Assembly: GCF_014385435.1 (NCBI RefSeq)
Contig: NZ_JACSUD010000019.1
Coordinates: 1 to 41,310 of the forward strand
DNA from: Alloprevotella sp. Lung230
Lineage (GTDB): Bacteria > Bacteroidota > Bacteroidia > Bacteroidales > Bacteroidaceae
DNA: 41,310 bases
Direction: 5' to 3'
Position numbers and translations under genes: made by a program
Notes under the pieces: model-generated
The model's database searches: none
What the model saw: the letters and a program-made list of their open reading frames with translations, nothing else
What the model was told of the DNA's origin: nothing
Shown here: positions 32,536-40,590 of the stretch, piece by piece
Numbering within the stretch: the first letter of the stretch is position 1
Layout: every line of letters starts with the position of its first letter

Positions 32536-33093
32536 TTAAAACTTATAACCAAGACTTATATAAGGGTAAATTACTGCGGCACGGTCAACACCATACTCTT
32601 CTCTTCCCAAAAGGTCGTACCTACCCAATGCTACACCAGGATTGATTCCCGCACGTATCATAAGGCCCTGCTTAGATTGATAGCGATAGCCCAAGTCCAA
32701 AAAGCCAAATGTACCCGTTCTGTCATATTCGACTTCCCTATTAACTTTATCATGATACATGCAAGTGTAAAAGCCAAAACTGAAACCGATGCCAATTTCT
32801 GCCTGATGTCTACCTTTACCTATCAGATGATTTACTGCTATGGGGAAACTCCAACCTCTTGTGCGCTCTGGAGCAGACTCAAAAAAATCTTGAGATTTAG
32901 AATGGGTATAGGCAATACCGATTCTCCCCCCCCAAGAGGTATAATCATTAAATCGCGTATCATAGTGAACGCCCACCGAAGTTGACGATCCCAAAAATTC
33001 CACAAATATCCCTTGTTCTCGCTGAGCACATACAGTGTTGGCTATCATAAATCCAGATAGAAAAGCAAGTGTGTTCAAAAACTTCAAATTCAT
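32536..33093 (-). CDS. Small outer membrane beta-barrel protein
   Basis: 185 residues with a signal peptide (MNLKFLNTLAFLSGFMIANT, cleaved after VCA). The remainder alternates polar and hydrophobic residues in short strands, for example GIFVEFLGSSTSVGVHYDTR, WGGRIGIAYTHSKS, EIGIGFSFGFYTCMY and GFLDLGYRYQSKQGLMIRAG. It ends in the aromatic-terminated PYISLGYKF, as expected of an outer membrane barrel. Function unknown. It forms an AT-rich pair with the following lipoprotein gene (gap 25 bp), suggesting an envelope complex of acquired origin. Confidence 0.8.
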   Translation of the reverse strand: MNLKFLNTLAFLSGFMIANTVCAQREQGIFVEFLGSSTSVGVHYDTRFNDYTSWGGRIGIAYTHSKSQDFFESAPERTRGWSFPIAVNHLIGKGRHQAEIGIGFSFGFYTCMYHDKVNREVEYDRTGTFGFLDLGYRYQSKQGLMIRAGINPGVALGRYDLLGREEYGVDRAAVIYPYISLGYKF

Positions 33094-33294
33094 GGTATTT
33101 TTAGTTATGATGTAATACAGTTAATAGCAAAAATGATTTGTCCTGCCGTTTGTCTTGGTCGATTATTTGCGGCAGAAGCGGGAGGCGATGTCAGTGGCTG
33201 TGACATCGGACCATACGGAAGAGACGAAGGTTGGTGATGTGGGCGAACATCGGTCTCAAATACAACCACAGTGAGTCTTACCGATGGACGCCCT
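33094..33294. other. Intergenic region between upp and the beta-barrel gene
   Basis: About 200 bp without a supported gene. It contains two modest inverted repeats: CTGCCG with CGGCAG across about 21 nt (near 33142), and GATGTCA/TGACATC (near 33187). No clear TAnnTTTG box was found for the beta-barrel gene. Confidence 0.5.
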
Positions 33295-33954
33295 CTATTC
33301 GGAAAGTTTGTCGCCATAGCAGAGGTCGCCGGCATCCCCCAATCCAGGCACGATATAGGCCACGTCGTTGAGCATAGGGTCGATGGCGGCAATCCAGAGC
33401 GTCACATCGTCGGAGGGGAAGAGTTGCTTGAGACGCTCCACGCCCTCTTCGCAACCGATGACGGCACAGATGTGCAGGTGGGCGGGTGTGCCTTTCGTCA
33501 GGTAGGCTTGATAGGCCAGATTGAAAGAGCCACCGGTGGCCAGCATCGGGTCGACCAGCATAAAGGTGCAACCATCGAGGCAGGGGGAGGCGATGTATTC
33601 GACACACACCTCAATATCTTCCTTGCGCCCCTCCTTGCGATAGGCACTCACAAAGGCACTGTCGGCCTCGTTGAAGACGTCCAAAAAACCTTCGTGGAGG
33701 GCAAGGCCGGCACGCAGGACGGTGCCGATGACAATACGGTCGTCGATGGTGTTGGCTTCGGCTTGGGCAAGAGGAGTCTGCACCATCTTGCGGCTGTATT
33801 GCAGGGTACGCGACACTTCATAGGCCATGGCGTGGCCGATGCGACGGAGGTTTTGACGAAACCAGGCGCGATTCTTCTGAATGTTGATGTCGCGGAGTTC
33901 GGCAATGTAGTTGTTGATGACGCTGTTGTGTTCGGCGAAATTGATTACTTTCAT
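33295..33954 (-). CDS. upp: Uracil phosphoribosyltransferase
   Basis: 219 residues. The PRPP-binding motif MLVDPMLATGGSFNLAYQAY is near 132-151, and IVIGTVLRAGLALHEGFLDV is the N-terminal active-site loop. The C-terminal uracil-binding segment contains YIVPGLGDAGDLCYGDKLSE. It converts uracil plus PRPP to UMP in pyrimidine salvage. The gene stands alone between the T9SS terminator and the AT-rich pair. Confidence 0.96.
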   Translation of the reverse strand: MKVINFAEHNSVINNYIAELRDINIQKNRAWFRQNLRRIGHAMAYEVSRTLQYSRKMVQTPLAQAEANTIDDRIVIGTVLRAGLALHEGFLDVFNEADSAFVSAYRKEGRKEDIEVCVEYIASPCLDGCTFMLVDPMLATGGSFNLAYQAYLTKGTPAHLHICAVIGCEEGVERLKQLFPSDDVTLWIAAIDPMLNDVAYIVPGLGDAGDLCYGDKLSE

Positions 33955-34027
33955 AGACTAATCGGGGTTGTTCAAGTGTATAAGTAGGTATAGAGAAAAA
34001 GATTCGGCGACTGTGGGCGCAAAAAAA

Positions 34028-34066
34028 CTCCCCTTGGAGATGTCGAGACGGCATCTCCGAGGGGAG
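34028..34066. terminator. Terminator of the T9SS operon
   Basis: The stem CTCCCCTTGGAGATG / CATCTCCGAGGGGAG (15 bp, one mismatch or wobble) with a 9-nt loop is flanked by seven A and by AAAAAA, so it can end the minus-strand gldN transcript with a U-tract. It lies 12 bp after the gldN stop. Confidence 0.9.
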
Positions 34067-34078
34067 GCGAAAAAAGAA

Positions 34079-35176
34079 TTAGTGTCGCTGTCGGCGCACG
34101 GAATAGGAAGTAGATGAAGGTGATTTCTTGGGTTTAGGCGTTTCGGGCTTGGTGGTGACTTCGGCCTTGACGGTGGTGCGACGTGTGCGGCGTGTGCGGC
34201 GCGGTGTGTCTGCCGCTTCGGAAGGTGGCGCATCGGCGGCAGAAAGCGAGTCTGTCTTGACGGCATCGGGAGTGGTCGGTTTGAGGTCGTTGCCCCAAAC
34301 GTGGTCTTCAAACTCTTTGAGTTCGCCCTCGATGCGCGTCCGCTCCTTGACCTGTGCCGAGTCGGTCACGGCATATTGCGCGATGATGCGGTCTTGGAGG
34401 TTGGTGGTCTTGTAGATGTCGCCTTCGTAGCGATTGGTGGCGAAATAGTCGTCGGCCGAAATCTCGGCAGCGTTGTTGAGGTTGCTGCCCATCAGGGAGA
34501 GTTTGGCGAGATGAGGAGCGGCTTCCTCGTAATTGACCCAGAAGAGGGGAATCTGCTGCTGTTCGCTCTCCCCAAATTCGCTGGTGCCGCTCACCACAAC
34601 CGGGCAGAGAGCGGTGACTTTGGTGCGGAAGATGGCAGTGCGCTGGTCGTAGTAGACACTCTCTTTGAGGAAATAGACTTTGACATCTTCGGAGGGAAGG
34701 TCGGCATCGTTGAGTCGCATTTTGCCATCGACCGACTCATAGAAGATGTGGTTGTCGTCGAGGATTTTCTTGCCCTTCACCACATGGGCCTCATCGAAGT
34801 GCTCATTGGCATCGCGCGTGTATTCGTAAGCCTTGATTTTGTTGCGCAGGATGAGGTGGAAAAGATAGACAAAAAGATTTTCACGCCCATTCTGTGGAAA
34901 GATGGGATAGTAAAGAGGTGCATTGGCATCTTTGCGCAAGTCCACCCGACGGTAGACATCACGCCGCCACACCACGTCCTGCGGCATGGTTGCAGCCGTG
35001 GGAAACTCGCGGATAGAACCCAAAGCTGCAGCGGAACGCGACTTTTCGGCCGCGGGTTTTGCTCCGTTTTGAGTTTTGTCCGTAGCGGCAGCTTCTCGCT
35101 GTCGTGCCGGAGGTTGCGCCACCCCGTGGAGGGCGAGGAGGAGCAAAAGTAGGCTGAAAATACGTTTCAAATTCAT
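34079..35176 (-). CDS. gldN: Type IX secretion protein GldN/PorN
   Basis: 365 residues with a signal peptide (MNLKRIFSLLLLLLALHGVA, then Q). The conserved PorN core (about 55-295) includes MPQDVVWRRDVYRRVDLRKD, NAPLYYPIFPQNGRENLFVY, VYFLKESVYYDQRT and RIIAQYAVTDSAQVKERTRI. PorN with the lipoprotein PorK forms the periplasmic ring beneath the outer membrane. The last 65 residues are a Pro/Thr/Ser/Arg-rich tail (RRTRRTRRTTVKAE) not needed for the family core. It is the last gene of the operon, 20 bp after gldM. Confidence 0.95.
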   Translation of the reverse strand: MNLKRIFSLLLLLLALHGVAQPPARQREAAATDKTQNGAKPAAEKSRSAAALGSIREFPTAATMPQDVVWRRDVYRRVDLRKDANAPLYYPIFPQNGRENLFVYLFHLILRNKIKAYEYTRDANEHFDEAHVVKGKKILDDNHIFYESVDGKMRLNDADLPSEDVKVYFLKESVYYDQRTAIFRTKVTALCPVVVSGTSEFGESEQQQIPLFWVNYEEAAPHLAKLSLMGSNLNNAAEISADDYFATNRYEGDIYKTTNLQDRIIAQYAVTDSAQVKERTRIEGELKEFEDHVWGNDLKPTTPDAVKTDSLSAADAPPSEAADTPRRTRRTRRTTVKAEVTTKPETPKPKKSPSSTSYSVRRQRH

Positions 35177-35196
35177 GAGCGTGGAAACGAGGATTT

Positions 35197-36750
35197 TTAG
35201 TTGATGATGACTTCGAGCGCTCCGGAGAGGGTGCGCTCAATGCCGTCGGGGCCGATGGCGCGCACGGAACTGATGTAGAAGCGGTTGTTGCGCGAAAGGC
35301 TGCGGATGATGTTGCGCTGGTCGTCGGTGAAGTCGGCACCGGCAGAACGGCGTTGGATGGTGTTGCCCAAGCGGTCGAAGAAGACGCACTCGAAGGAGAG
35401 AACGCGGAAGGGGATGTTGAGCAGGCCATCGTCGATAGCGGCACCGAGACGCTTGGCACCGATGATGTTGCCTTTGGCAATCTTACCGCCGCGGAACATA
35501 TCGTCGCCCACGGTGATGTAGGCCGTGGGGTCGGGAAGTTTGCGCACTTTGAAAGAGAACGCGCCCATGGTTTGCGATTTGCCGCCCACTACACCGGTGA
35601 CGGTGAAGGAGACGTCTTGTCCAACTTTGGCAGGACGCGCCACATATTTTCCATTGCCGCGCGAAACGAGGCTGCCGCCGCTCATGGCTACCGAGATTTT
35701 ATCGGCCGACACGCCGGAGGCGCTGACGGAGATGGGGTTTTCGTAGCCGGCATAGAGGACGTTCATCAAATCGGCCGCCACAGTGGCACCCACCGGAGGA
35801 GCGATGACGTTGTATTTCTGCTTGAATTCCCGTCGCACGATTTCGCCGGCAGCGTTGGGCATGGAGATGTAGCCGCCGAAAGTGTATTCGCCTGGTGCGC
35901 CCACGTGGAAATTGTATTGGCCATTGGCACTGATGCGGCGACCATTGACGTAGATTTCGGGGCGCTGGGTGGTGTCGACGGCTGCCATGAAGATGTGGCT
36001 GCGAAACTCGTCGCCGGGGAAGAGCGTCGTGGATTCGGGCAGCACGTAAGCGCTCAGTTCATTGACGCGGATGTCTTTCACATCAATGTTGGCGGCCAGT
36101 GTGTGAATGACCTCGTTTTCGGCCTTGCGCACATCGCTTTGCAGTTTGCTCAACATCGTGATGGCAGCGATGGAGGGCATGGATTCGAACATGTACTCCT
36201 GCCAATTCTTTCCGATGTTGTCGGGGGAGGCGGGGACATCGGTGCTGAGGTTGGAGGCAATGATGGCTTTCTGTCGCGCATCGGTAACGTTGCTCAGGAT
36301 GAAGTTGCGATAGGCATTGATTTGCTTGAACAACTTTCGGCCGTGTTGCGAAACGGGATTGAGCAGGATGGTGGCCGCGGCGTCAAGGTCTTCCTTGTTT
36401 TGGATGTTGCGCGGATCGCCCTCTTTGCCGTCCGTTTCTCGGGCAATCGCCCATTTGTAAGTTTCAGCCATGGCACAAAGGCTGTCGGAAGCTCGCTTCA
36501 CGGCCAGTGCACGGTCGTACCAAGGGCGCACTTTGGTAGGGTTGGCTTTGAGTTGTGCTGCAAAATCCTCGTAGATGGACTTATTCTCCTTCTCTGCGTT
36601 GGTGATGGTGCGGTCGAGGCTGTCGCCCACCAAGACAAAGCCCTTGAGAACGTCCTGCGAGACGTTGAGCGCCAACATCGCCATCAGTACCACGTACATG
36701 AGGTTGATCATCTTTTGGCGCGGAGACACCGGTTTTTTCTTGGTTGCCAT
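35197..36750 (-). CDS. gldM: Type IX secretion motor protein GldM/PorM
   Basis: 517 residues from ATG 36750 (MATKKKPVSPRQKMINLMYV). A frame extending to 36810 overlaps the end of gldL and is not family-like. A single transmembrane helix lies near 14-32 (MINLMYVVLMAMLALNVSQD). A long periplasmic part follows, with an N-terminal helical bundle and several beta domains (for example YVNGRRISANGQYNFHVGAP and LPDPTAYITVGDDMFRGGKI). With GldL it forms the proton-driven rotary motor that powers T9SS. The end DGIERTLSGALEVIIN is typical. Confidence 0.96.
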   Translation of the reverse strand: MATKKKPVSPRQKMINLMYVVLMAMLALNVSQDVLKGFVLVGDSLDRTITNAEKENKSIYEDFAAQLKANPTKVRPWYDRALAVKRASDSLCAMAETYKWAIARETDGKEGDPRNIQNKEDLDAAATILLNPVSQHGRKLFKQINAYRNFILSNVTDARQKAIIASNLSTDVPASPDNIGKNWQEYMFESMPSIAAITMLSKLQSDVRKAENEVIHTLAANIDVKDIRVNELSAYVLPESTTLFPGDEFRSHIFMAAVDTTQRPEIYVNGRRISANGQYNFHVGAPGEYTFGGYISMPNAAGEIVRREFKQKYNVIAPPVGATVAADLMNVLYAGYENPISVSASGVSADKISVAMSGGSLVSRGNGKYVARPAKVGQDVSFTVTGVVGGKSQTMGAFSFKVRKLPDPTAYITVGDDMFRGGKIAKGNIIGAKRLGAAIDDGLLNIPFRVLSFECVFFDRLGNTIQRRSAGADFTDDQRNIIRSLSRNNRFYISSVRAIGPDGIERTLSGALEVIIN

Positions 36751-36778
36751 GCTTTGTGAGTGGGAAAGAGAAAGTTTG

Positions 36779-37828
36779 CTATTCTTGTGTGCCGGAAGCA
36801 GCTGAGTCACTTGCAGAAGCAGCGGCCATAGGGTTTCCCATGACGTTGAGCGTCTGCATCATACGGGCATAAATGCGGTTGACCTCTTCGATTTTGGCCG
36901 CCAGTTGCTGGGTTTGCGCGTTGATATCTTCAATCGTGGTGACTTGGCGGGAGATGGAGGCAAAGTGGAGGTCGTAGACCTTGTTGATGCCAATGAGGGT
37001 GCGGTTGAGATTTTCCATCTCTTGTGAATCGCGAGTGAGCCGGGCACTCTGTTCGTCGACCTTCGAGAGGGTTTCGTTGAGGGTACGGAGCTTTTCGATG
37101 TAGTCCTGTGTGGCAGCCTCCATCTCGGGCGAAAGCACGGCTTGAGCACGGCGGAGGAGTTCATCGTTGGCCAGTCGGATGATGGTGGCCAGTTTGTCGG
37201 CTTCTTTTTCCACGGTGGCAGTACCTTCGGGGGAGTCGAAATGTGCAGATACAGCGGTTTGAAGCGGTGCTACGGGCGTTCCGATTTCGGCCGTGGGCGA
37301 AGCCGCAGGAGTAGGAGAAATAGAAGACGGAGAAGCAGAAGTGCCACCACCTACAACAATCACGGTACCCGAAGCCCCAACAATCCCTCCACCTACAACA
37401 GAAGTCGCCGTGGGAGCAGTTTGGCTTTGCACAGCATCGGCCGCAACAGACGTAACTTTGGGAGCGGTTTCGAGGGTTGCGGTTTCGGAAGCGATGGTTT
37501 CGGAAGCTTCTTGGTCGGCTAAATCTGAGGTTGCTTCCCAACCTTCGGCACGCTCAATCTCTTCGTCGGACTCAAAGTCGTGTGCCAATTCCTTGTCGAT
37601 TTCTTGTTTATCGAAAGGACGGTCGAAAGCAGCGAGGAAGAATACCACGGCCTCTGTGCCCATACCGATGAACAGCATGAAGTTACCGCCCGGAAGGTGG
37701 GTGAGTTTGAAGAGCGCTCCCAAAATCACGATGGCAGCTCCCCACGAGTAGGCATAGTTCAGGAAAGTTTGTCCGGGCACACTGTCCATCCAGTGTTGCA
37801 GGCGCACAACGATGTTGAGTTTAGACAT
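36779..37828 (-). CDS. gldL: Type IX secretion motor protein GldL/PorL
   Basis: 349 residues. Two N-terminal membrane helices (about 24-43 and 50-67) flank FKLTHLPGGNFMLFIGMGTE; the Glu in the second helix is the likely proton-path residue. The C-terminal half is coiled-coil (KLRTLNETLSKVDEQSARLT and DINAQTQQLAAKIEEVNRIY). Between them, about residues 105-215, lies a Ser/Thr/Ala/Val/Gly-rich low-complexity linker, which makes the protein longer than usual for the family (around 215-310 residues). It precedes gldM with a 28-bp gap. Confidence 0.95.
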   Translation of the reverse strand: MSKLNIVVRLQHWMDSVPGQTFLNYAYSWGAAIVILGALFKLTHLPGGNFMLFIGMGTEAVVFFLAAFDRPFDKQEIDKELAHDFESDEEIERAEGWEATSDLADQEASETIASETATLETAPKVTSVAADAVQSQTAPTATSVVGGGIVGASGTVIVVGGGTSASPSSISPTPAASPTAEIGTPVAPLQTAVSAHFDSPEGTATVEKEADKLATIIRLANDELLRRAQAVLSPEMEAATQDYIEKLRTLNETLSKVDEQSARLTRDSQEMENLNRTLIGINKVYDLHFASISRQVTTIEDINAQTQQLAAKIEEVNRIYARMMQTLNVMGNPMAAASASDSAASGTQE

Positions 37829-37874
37829 AATAGATAAGGTGATAAGGTGAAAGAAAACAATCCCTCACCAAAAG

Positions 37875-39323
37875 TTATCGTCTCTTTTTGATTTCAGCAT
37901 TGCTGCTGGCGGTGGCGGCTTTGGTGAGCACACAGCGGAAGCCCACAAAGGAGCGGGGCTGATTTTGATATTCCCACGTGCGCCATGCCGAACGGATAAA
38001 GGAAAGGGGGTCTTTCCACGAACCACCGCGCACGCTCTTACGCTTGAGGAAGTAAGGGTCTTCCTTTGCGGCTTCGTAGCGCAACTCCGGATTGACATCG
38101 GCCATCGACTCCACACCGGCTTCAGTGAAAACGGTGTTGGTCCATTCGGCCACGTTGCCCGCCATATCAAAGAGTCCGTTGCTGTTGGCGCCGTAAGTAC
38201 CTACGCGAGAAGTGATGAGGTTGCCGTCTTCGGTGTAGTTACCGCGGTCGGGCTTAAAGTTGGCGTAGAAACACCCCTTTTCGTTCTTCGTGTCGGTCGT
38301 CTCCCAAGGGAAAGGATTGCCTTCACGTCCGCGGGCGGCATATTCCCACTCGACCTCCGACGGCAGGCGGTAGCGCTGGAAAAAACGCGCTTCGGGGCCC
38401 ATCGCCCGCAGGCGGTGCTCGGTGCGCCAGGCACAGAAAGCCTGTGCCTGCTCCCACGTCACGCCCACCACGGGATAGTCGTTGTAGGCCGGAGAAGAGA
38501 AGTAGTTTTTCATGTACATCTCGTTGTGAGCATTGGGAAAGTCGTTCACCCACACGGTGGTGTCGGGATAGACAGCCACGATATAGGTGTTCAAAAAGTC
38601 GTAGGAGGAGGAGAGGGGGCGGTTGATGGTTTCGCGCACCACACGGCCATTGTCGTCGACATAGGCGGTGTCTTTCGAAATCATCACCTGATCTTCGGGA
38701 TTTACGCTCACATCGGTGTTGAGCACACGCTCTTCGGGATTGAGGCGGTACTTGCGCAGTGCCGCCTTTTCGTAGTCGAAGATTTCGTAGCGGAAGAGCA
38801 TCTGGCGCTCATCGAGCATTTTCGTGCCGTCAATGTGGGTGGTGTAGAGGCTGTTGATGGCACGCTCCTGGTCTTCATTGGGTTTGCGCCAAGGGAGGGG
38901 TTTGTTCCAGTTGAGATGCGGCTTCACAGGATCGCCATAGCGGTCGGTTTCAATCTTGTAGGTTTCATCGCCCCCGAAGGCCGGGTCGGCCAGTCGCTCG
39001 CGGAGGATACTGTCGCGCACCCACTCCACAAACTGCCGATACATCGAGTTGGTCACCTCGGTTTGATCCATCCAAAAGCCATCGACCGAAATCTCACGAT
39101 CGGGCACAACGGTGCCCCAAAGCGAGTCCTGCTTGCCAAGACCCACTTTCAGAAAACCGCGTTTCACTTCGACCATACCATAAGGCGTAGGTTCCATGGG
39201 CGTAGCAGAGCGACGTCCCACCACCTCACCTCCATTGCGCATGGCAGCCCCGCCTCCGCCAAAGCAGGAAACGAGCGTTGCGGTGGAAAGCAAACCGATG
39301 ACGAAAAGAAGAAGTTGCTTCAT
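37875..39323 (-). CDS. gldK: Type IX secretion lipoprotein GldK/PorK
   Basis: 482 residues from ATG 39323. The lipoprotein signal MKQLLLFVIGLLSTATLVSC has Cys20 as the lipidated residue; a further upstream Met (39374) lacks this and is rejected. A formylglycine-generating-enzyme-like (FGE-sulfatase) fold follows: ISVDGFWMDQTEVTNSMYRQ, then WEQAQAFCAWRTEH, RLPSEVEWEYAARG, GLFDMAGNVAEWTN and SVRGGSWKD. In GldK the fold is structural. With GldN it forms the large ring under the outer membrane. It lies between porP and gldL. Confidence 0.96.
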   Translation of the reverse strand: MKQLLLFVIGLLSTATLVSCFGGGGAAMRNGGEVVGRRSATPMEPTPYGMVEVKRGFLKVGLGKQDSLWGTVVPDREISVDGFWMDQTEVTNSMYRQFVEWVRDSILRERLADPAFGGDETYKIETDRYGDPVKPHLNWNKPLPWRKPNEDQERAINSLYTTHIDGTKMLDERQMLFRYEIFDYEKAALRKYRLNPEERVLNTDVSVNPEDQVMISKDTAYVDDNGRVVRETINRPLSSSYDFLNTYIVAVYPDTTVWVNDFPNAHNEMYMKNYFSSPAYNDYPVVGVTWEQAQAFCAWRTEHRLRAMGPEARFFQRYRLPSEVEWEYAARGREGNPFPWETTDTKNEKGCFYANFKPDRGNYTEDGNLITSRVGTYGANSNGLFDMAGNVAEWTNTVFTEAGVESMADVNPELRYEAAKEDPYFLKRKSVRGGSWKDPLSFIRSAWRTWEYQNQPRSFVGFRCVLTKAATASSNAEIKKRR

Positions 39324-39384
39324 ATTGTGATTGAATAGAAGAGTAGATTGAAAAAACGATGAAAGCCGGCCCACCTATACCTTT

Positions 39385-40338
39385 TCACAGCCACCGCACA
39401 CTTTTGTGCAGGTTGCGAGTGCGACGACCGAGGTTAAGGTCCATCTTGTAGCCTATGGTGACTTCGTGCTGTCCGGCACCGACGCCCATACCCGAAGTGT
39501 TGGCTTCGTAGCCGTAGGTGATGTCGACCCCACGGAGCGTACCGCCTACAAAAAGGCCGACGCTGCGCCCCGGGGCATAGTTGAGCCCGCCGTAAAGGTG
39601 GCGTTTCTCAAAGGAATAGTTGCCGCGGAGGGTGAGGTCGAGGCGATAGTCGCTCAAATCGGTGCGCAACATCGCCGAGGGGGTTATCGTAAAGAACGGA
39701 CTTTGAGTGGCGATATTGTATGCTGTGCTGAGATTTAGCAATCTTTTCACTTCCATCCGGTAGGTTTCGCCCATCTCGACCGTCGGAGCGAGCAGGTGGA
39801 GCGCCGAAGCGCCAACGCGCAGCGGCCCTCGCTCGAAGTGCAAACCCAGAGAGGCATCAAAGGCAGAACCATTCACTTTGCTGGAGGGGAAAGCGGGATC
39901 GTTGCCTGTCCCTAAATCGGCTTTCGAACCATCCAAATCTTCCTGCAACATGTCGGCTTGCACACCGATGGAGAGGCGACCGCCCCAAATCCGGTGGTGG
40001 TAGGCATATTGCAGGGCAAAGCGCTTGTGAGAGAAGAGGCCGATTTCGTCGTTGAGGAACGAGGCGCCCACACCGTGGTTCGTTTCGCCTAAACGAAAAG
40101 CCATATCGGCCCCTGCCCACATGGTGCTGCCCGCTTGGCTAAATCCCGAGGCGTGAGTTTGCACCGCACCGTTGATCGAAAGTTGCGGCGACCGCCCTAC
40201 GGCAGCGGGGTTCCAAAGGGTTTCCACCCGCCAATATTGCTGAAAGGCCACATCTTGCTGTGCCTGCACACGCCCAAAGCCCGCTCCGAATACCAGAACG
40301 AGCAGCCACAATTTGCAGCACAGGAAGGAAGAACTCAT
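39385..40338 (-). CDS. porP: PorP/SprF-family outer membrane protein
   Basis: 317 residues from ATG 40338. The signal peptide is MSSSFLCCKLWLLVLVFGAG, cleaved after VQA. Earlier in-frame Met codons at 40407 and 40548 lie at or upstream of the promoter. The PorP/SprF barrel shows DVAFQQYWRVETLWNPAAVG at the mature N-terminus, SIGVQADMLQEDLDGSKADL mid-protein and HEVTIGYKMDLNLGRRTRN near the end. PorP proteins associate with T9SS at the outer membrane, and some anchor cargo. It is the first gene of the porP-gldKLMN operon. Confidence 0.93.
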   Translation of the reverse strand: MSSSFLCCKLWLLVLVFGAGFGRVQAQQDVAFQQYWRVETLWNPAAVGRSPQLSINGAVQTHASGFSQAGSTMWAGADMAFRLGETNHGVGASFLNDEIGLFSHKRFALQYAYHHRIWGGRLSIGVQADMLQEDLDGSKADLGTGNDPAFPSSKVNGSAFDASLGLHFERGPLRVGASALHLLAPTVEMGETYRMEVKRLLNLSTAYNIATQSPFFTITPSAMLRTDLSDYRLDLTLRGNYSFEKRHLYGGLNYAPGRSVGLFVGGTLRGVDITYGYEANTSGMGVGAGQHEVTIGYKMDLNLGRRTRNLHKSVRWL

Positions 40339-40419
40339 CCGATGCCCAATGCGGCAAAAGGAGTGTCTCACGACAGAGACCCACCGGTGGTTTGAAATGT
40401 TCAACATATTTCTTGGCCA

Positions 40420-40450
40420 CAAAGTTACAACATTTCGCGCGTTCACCCAA
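40420..40450 (-). promoter_or_regulatory. Promoter of the T9SS operon
   Basis: On the minus strand TTG (40448-40450), a 20-bp spacer and TAACTTTG (40420-40427) match the Bacteroidota consensus. The predicted start near 40413 gives a leader of about 75 nt before the porP ATG at 40338 and supports that start. Confidence 0.8.
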
Positions 40451-40552
40451 CGATTGCCCGCATCTTTTCGCTTTTTCACGCATCGACCTTTTTTCTCATA
40501 TCTTCCTTTTTCCGGCGGTTCTCCGAAAACTGCAACATCATTCTCCATTCTT

Positions 40553-40583
40553 CTCGCGTACGCGCGCGCGTCCCTCTATATAG
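40553..40583. repeat. Truncated palindromic element, copy D
   Basis: CTCGCGTACGCGCGCGCGT followed by CTCTATATAG resembles the left arm of copy C (CTCGCGCGCGCG, then CTCTATATAG), but the GCCTTCACTGCC part is missing. The transposase gene begins instead, with its stop codon at 40591-40593. An IS apparently inserted into, or deleted into, a copy of the element. It lies about 100 bp upstream of the T9SS promoter. Confidence 0.6.
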
Positions 40584-40590
40584 TCGTCCC

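Noticed and set aside
33105-33392. 95-codon minus-strand frame overlapping upp
   Set aside because: It lies in another frame over the 3' end of upp, with no family features; the intergenic part is probably non-coding.
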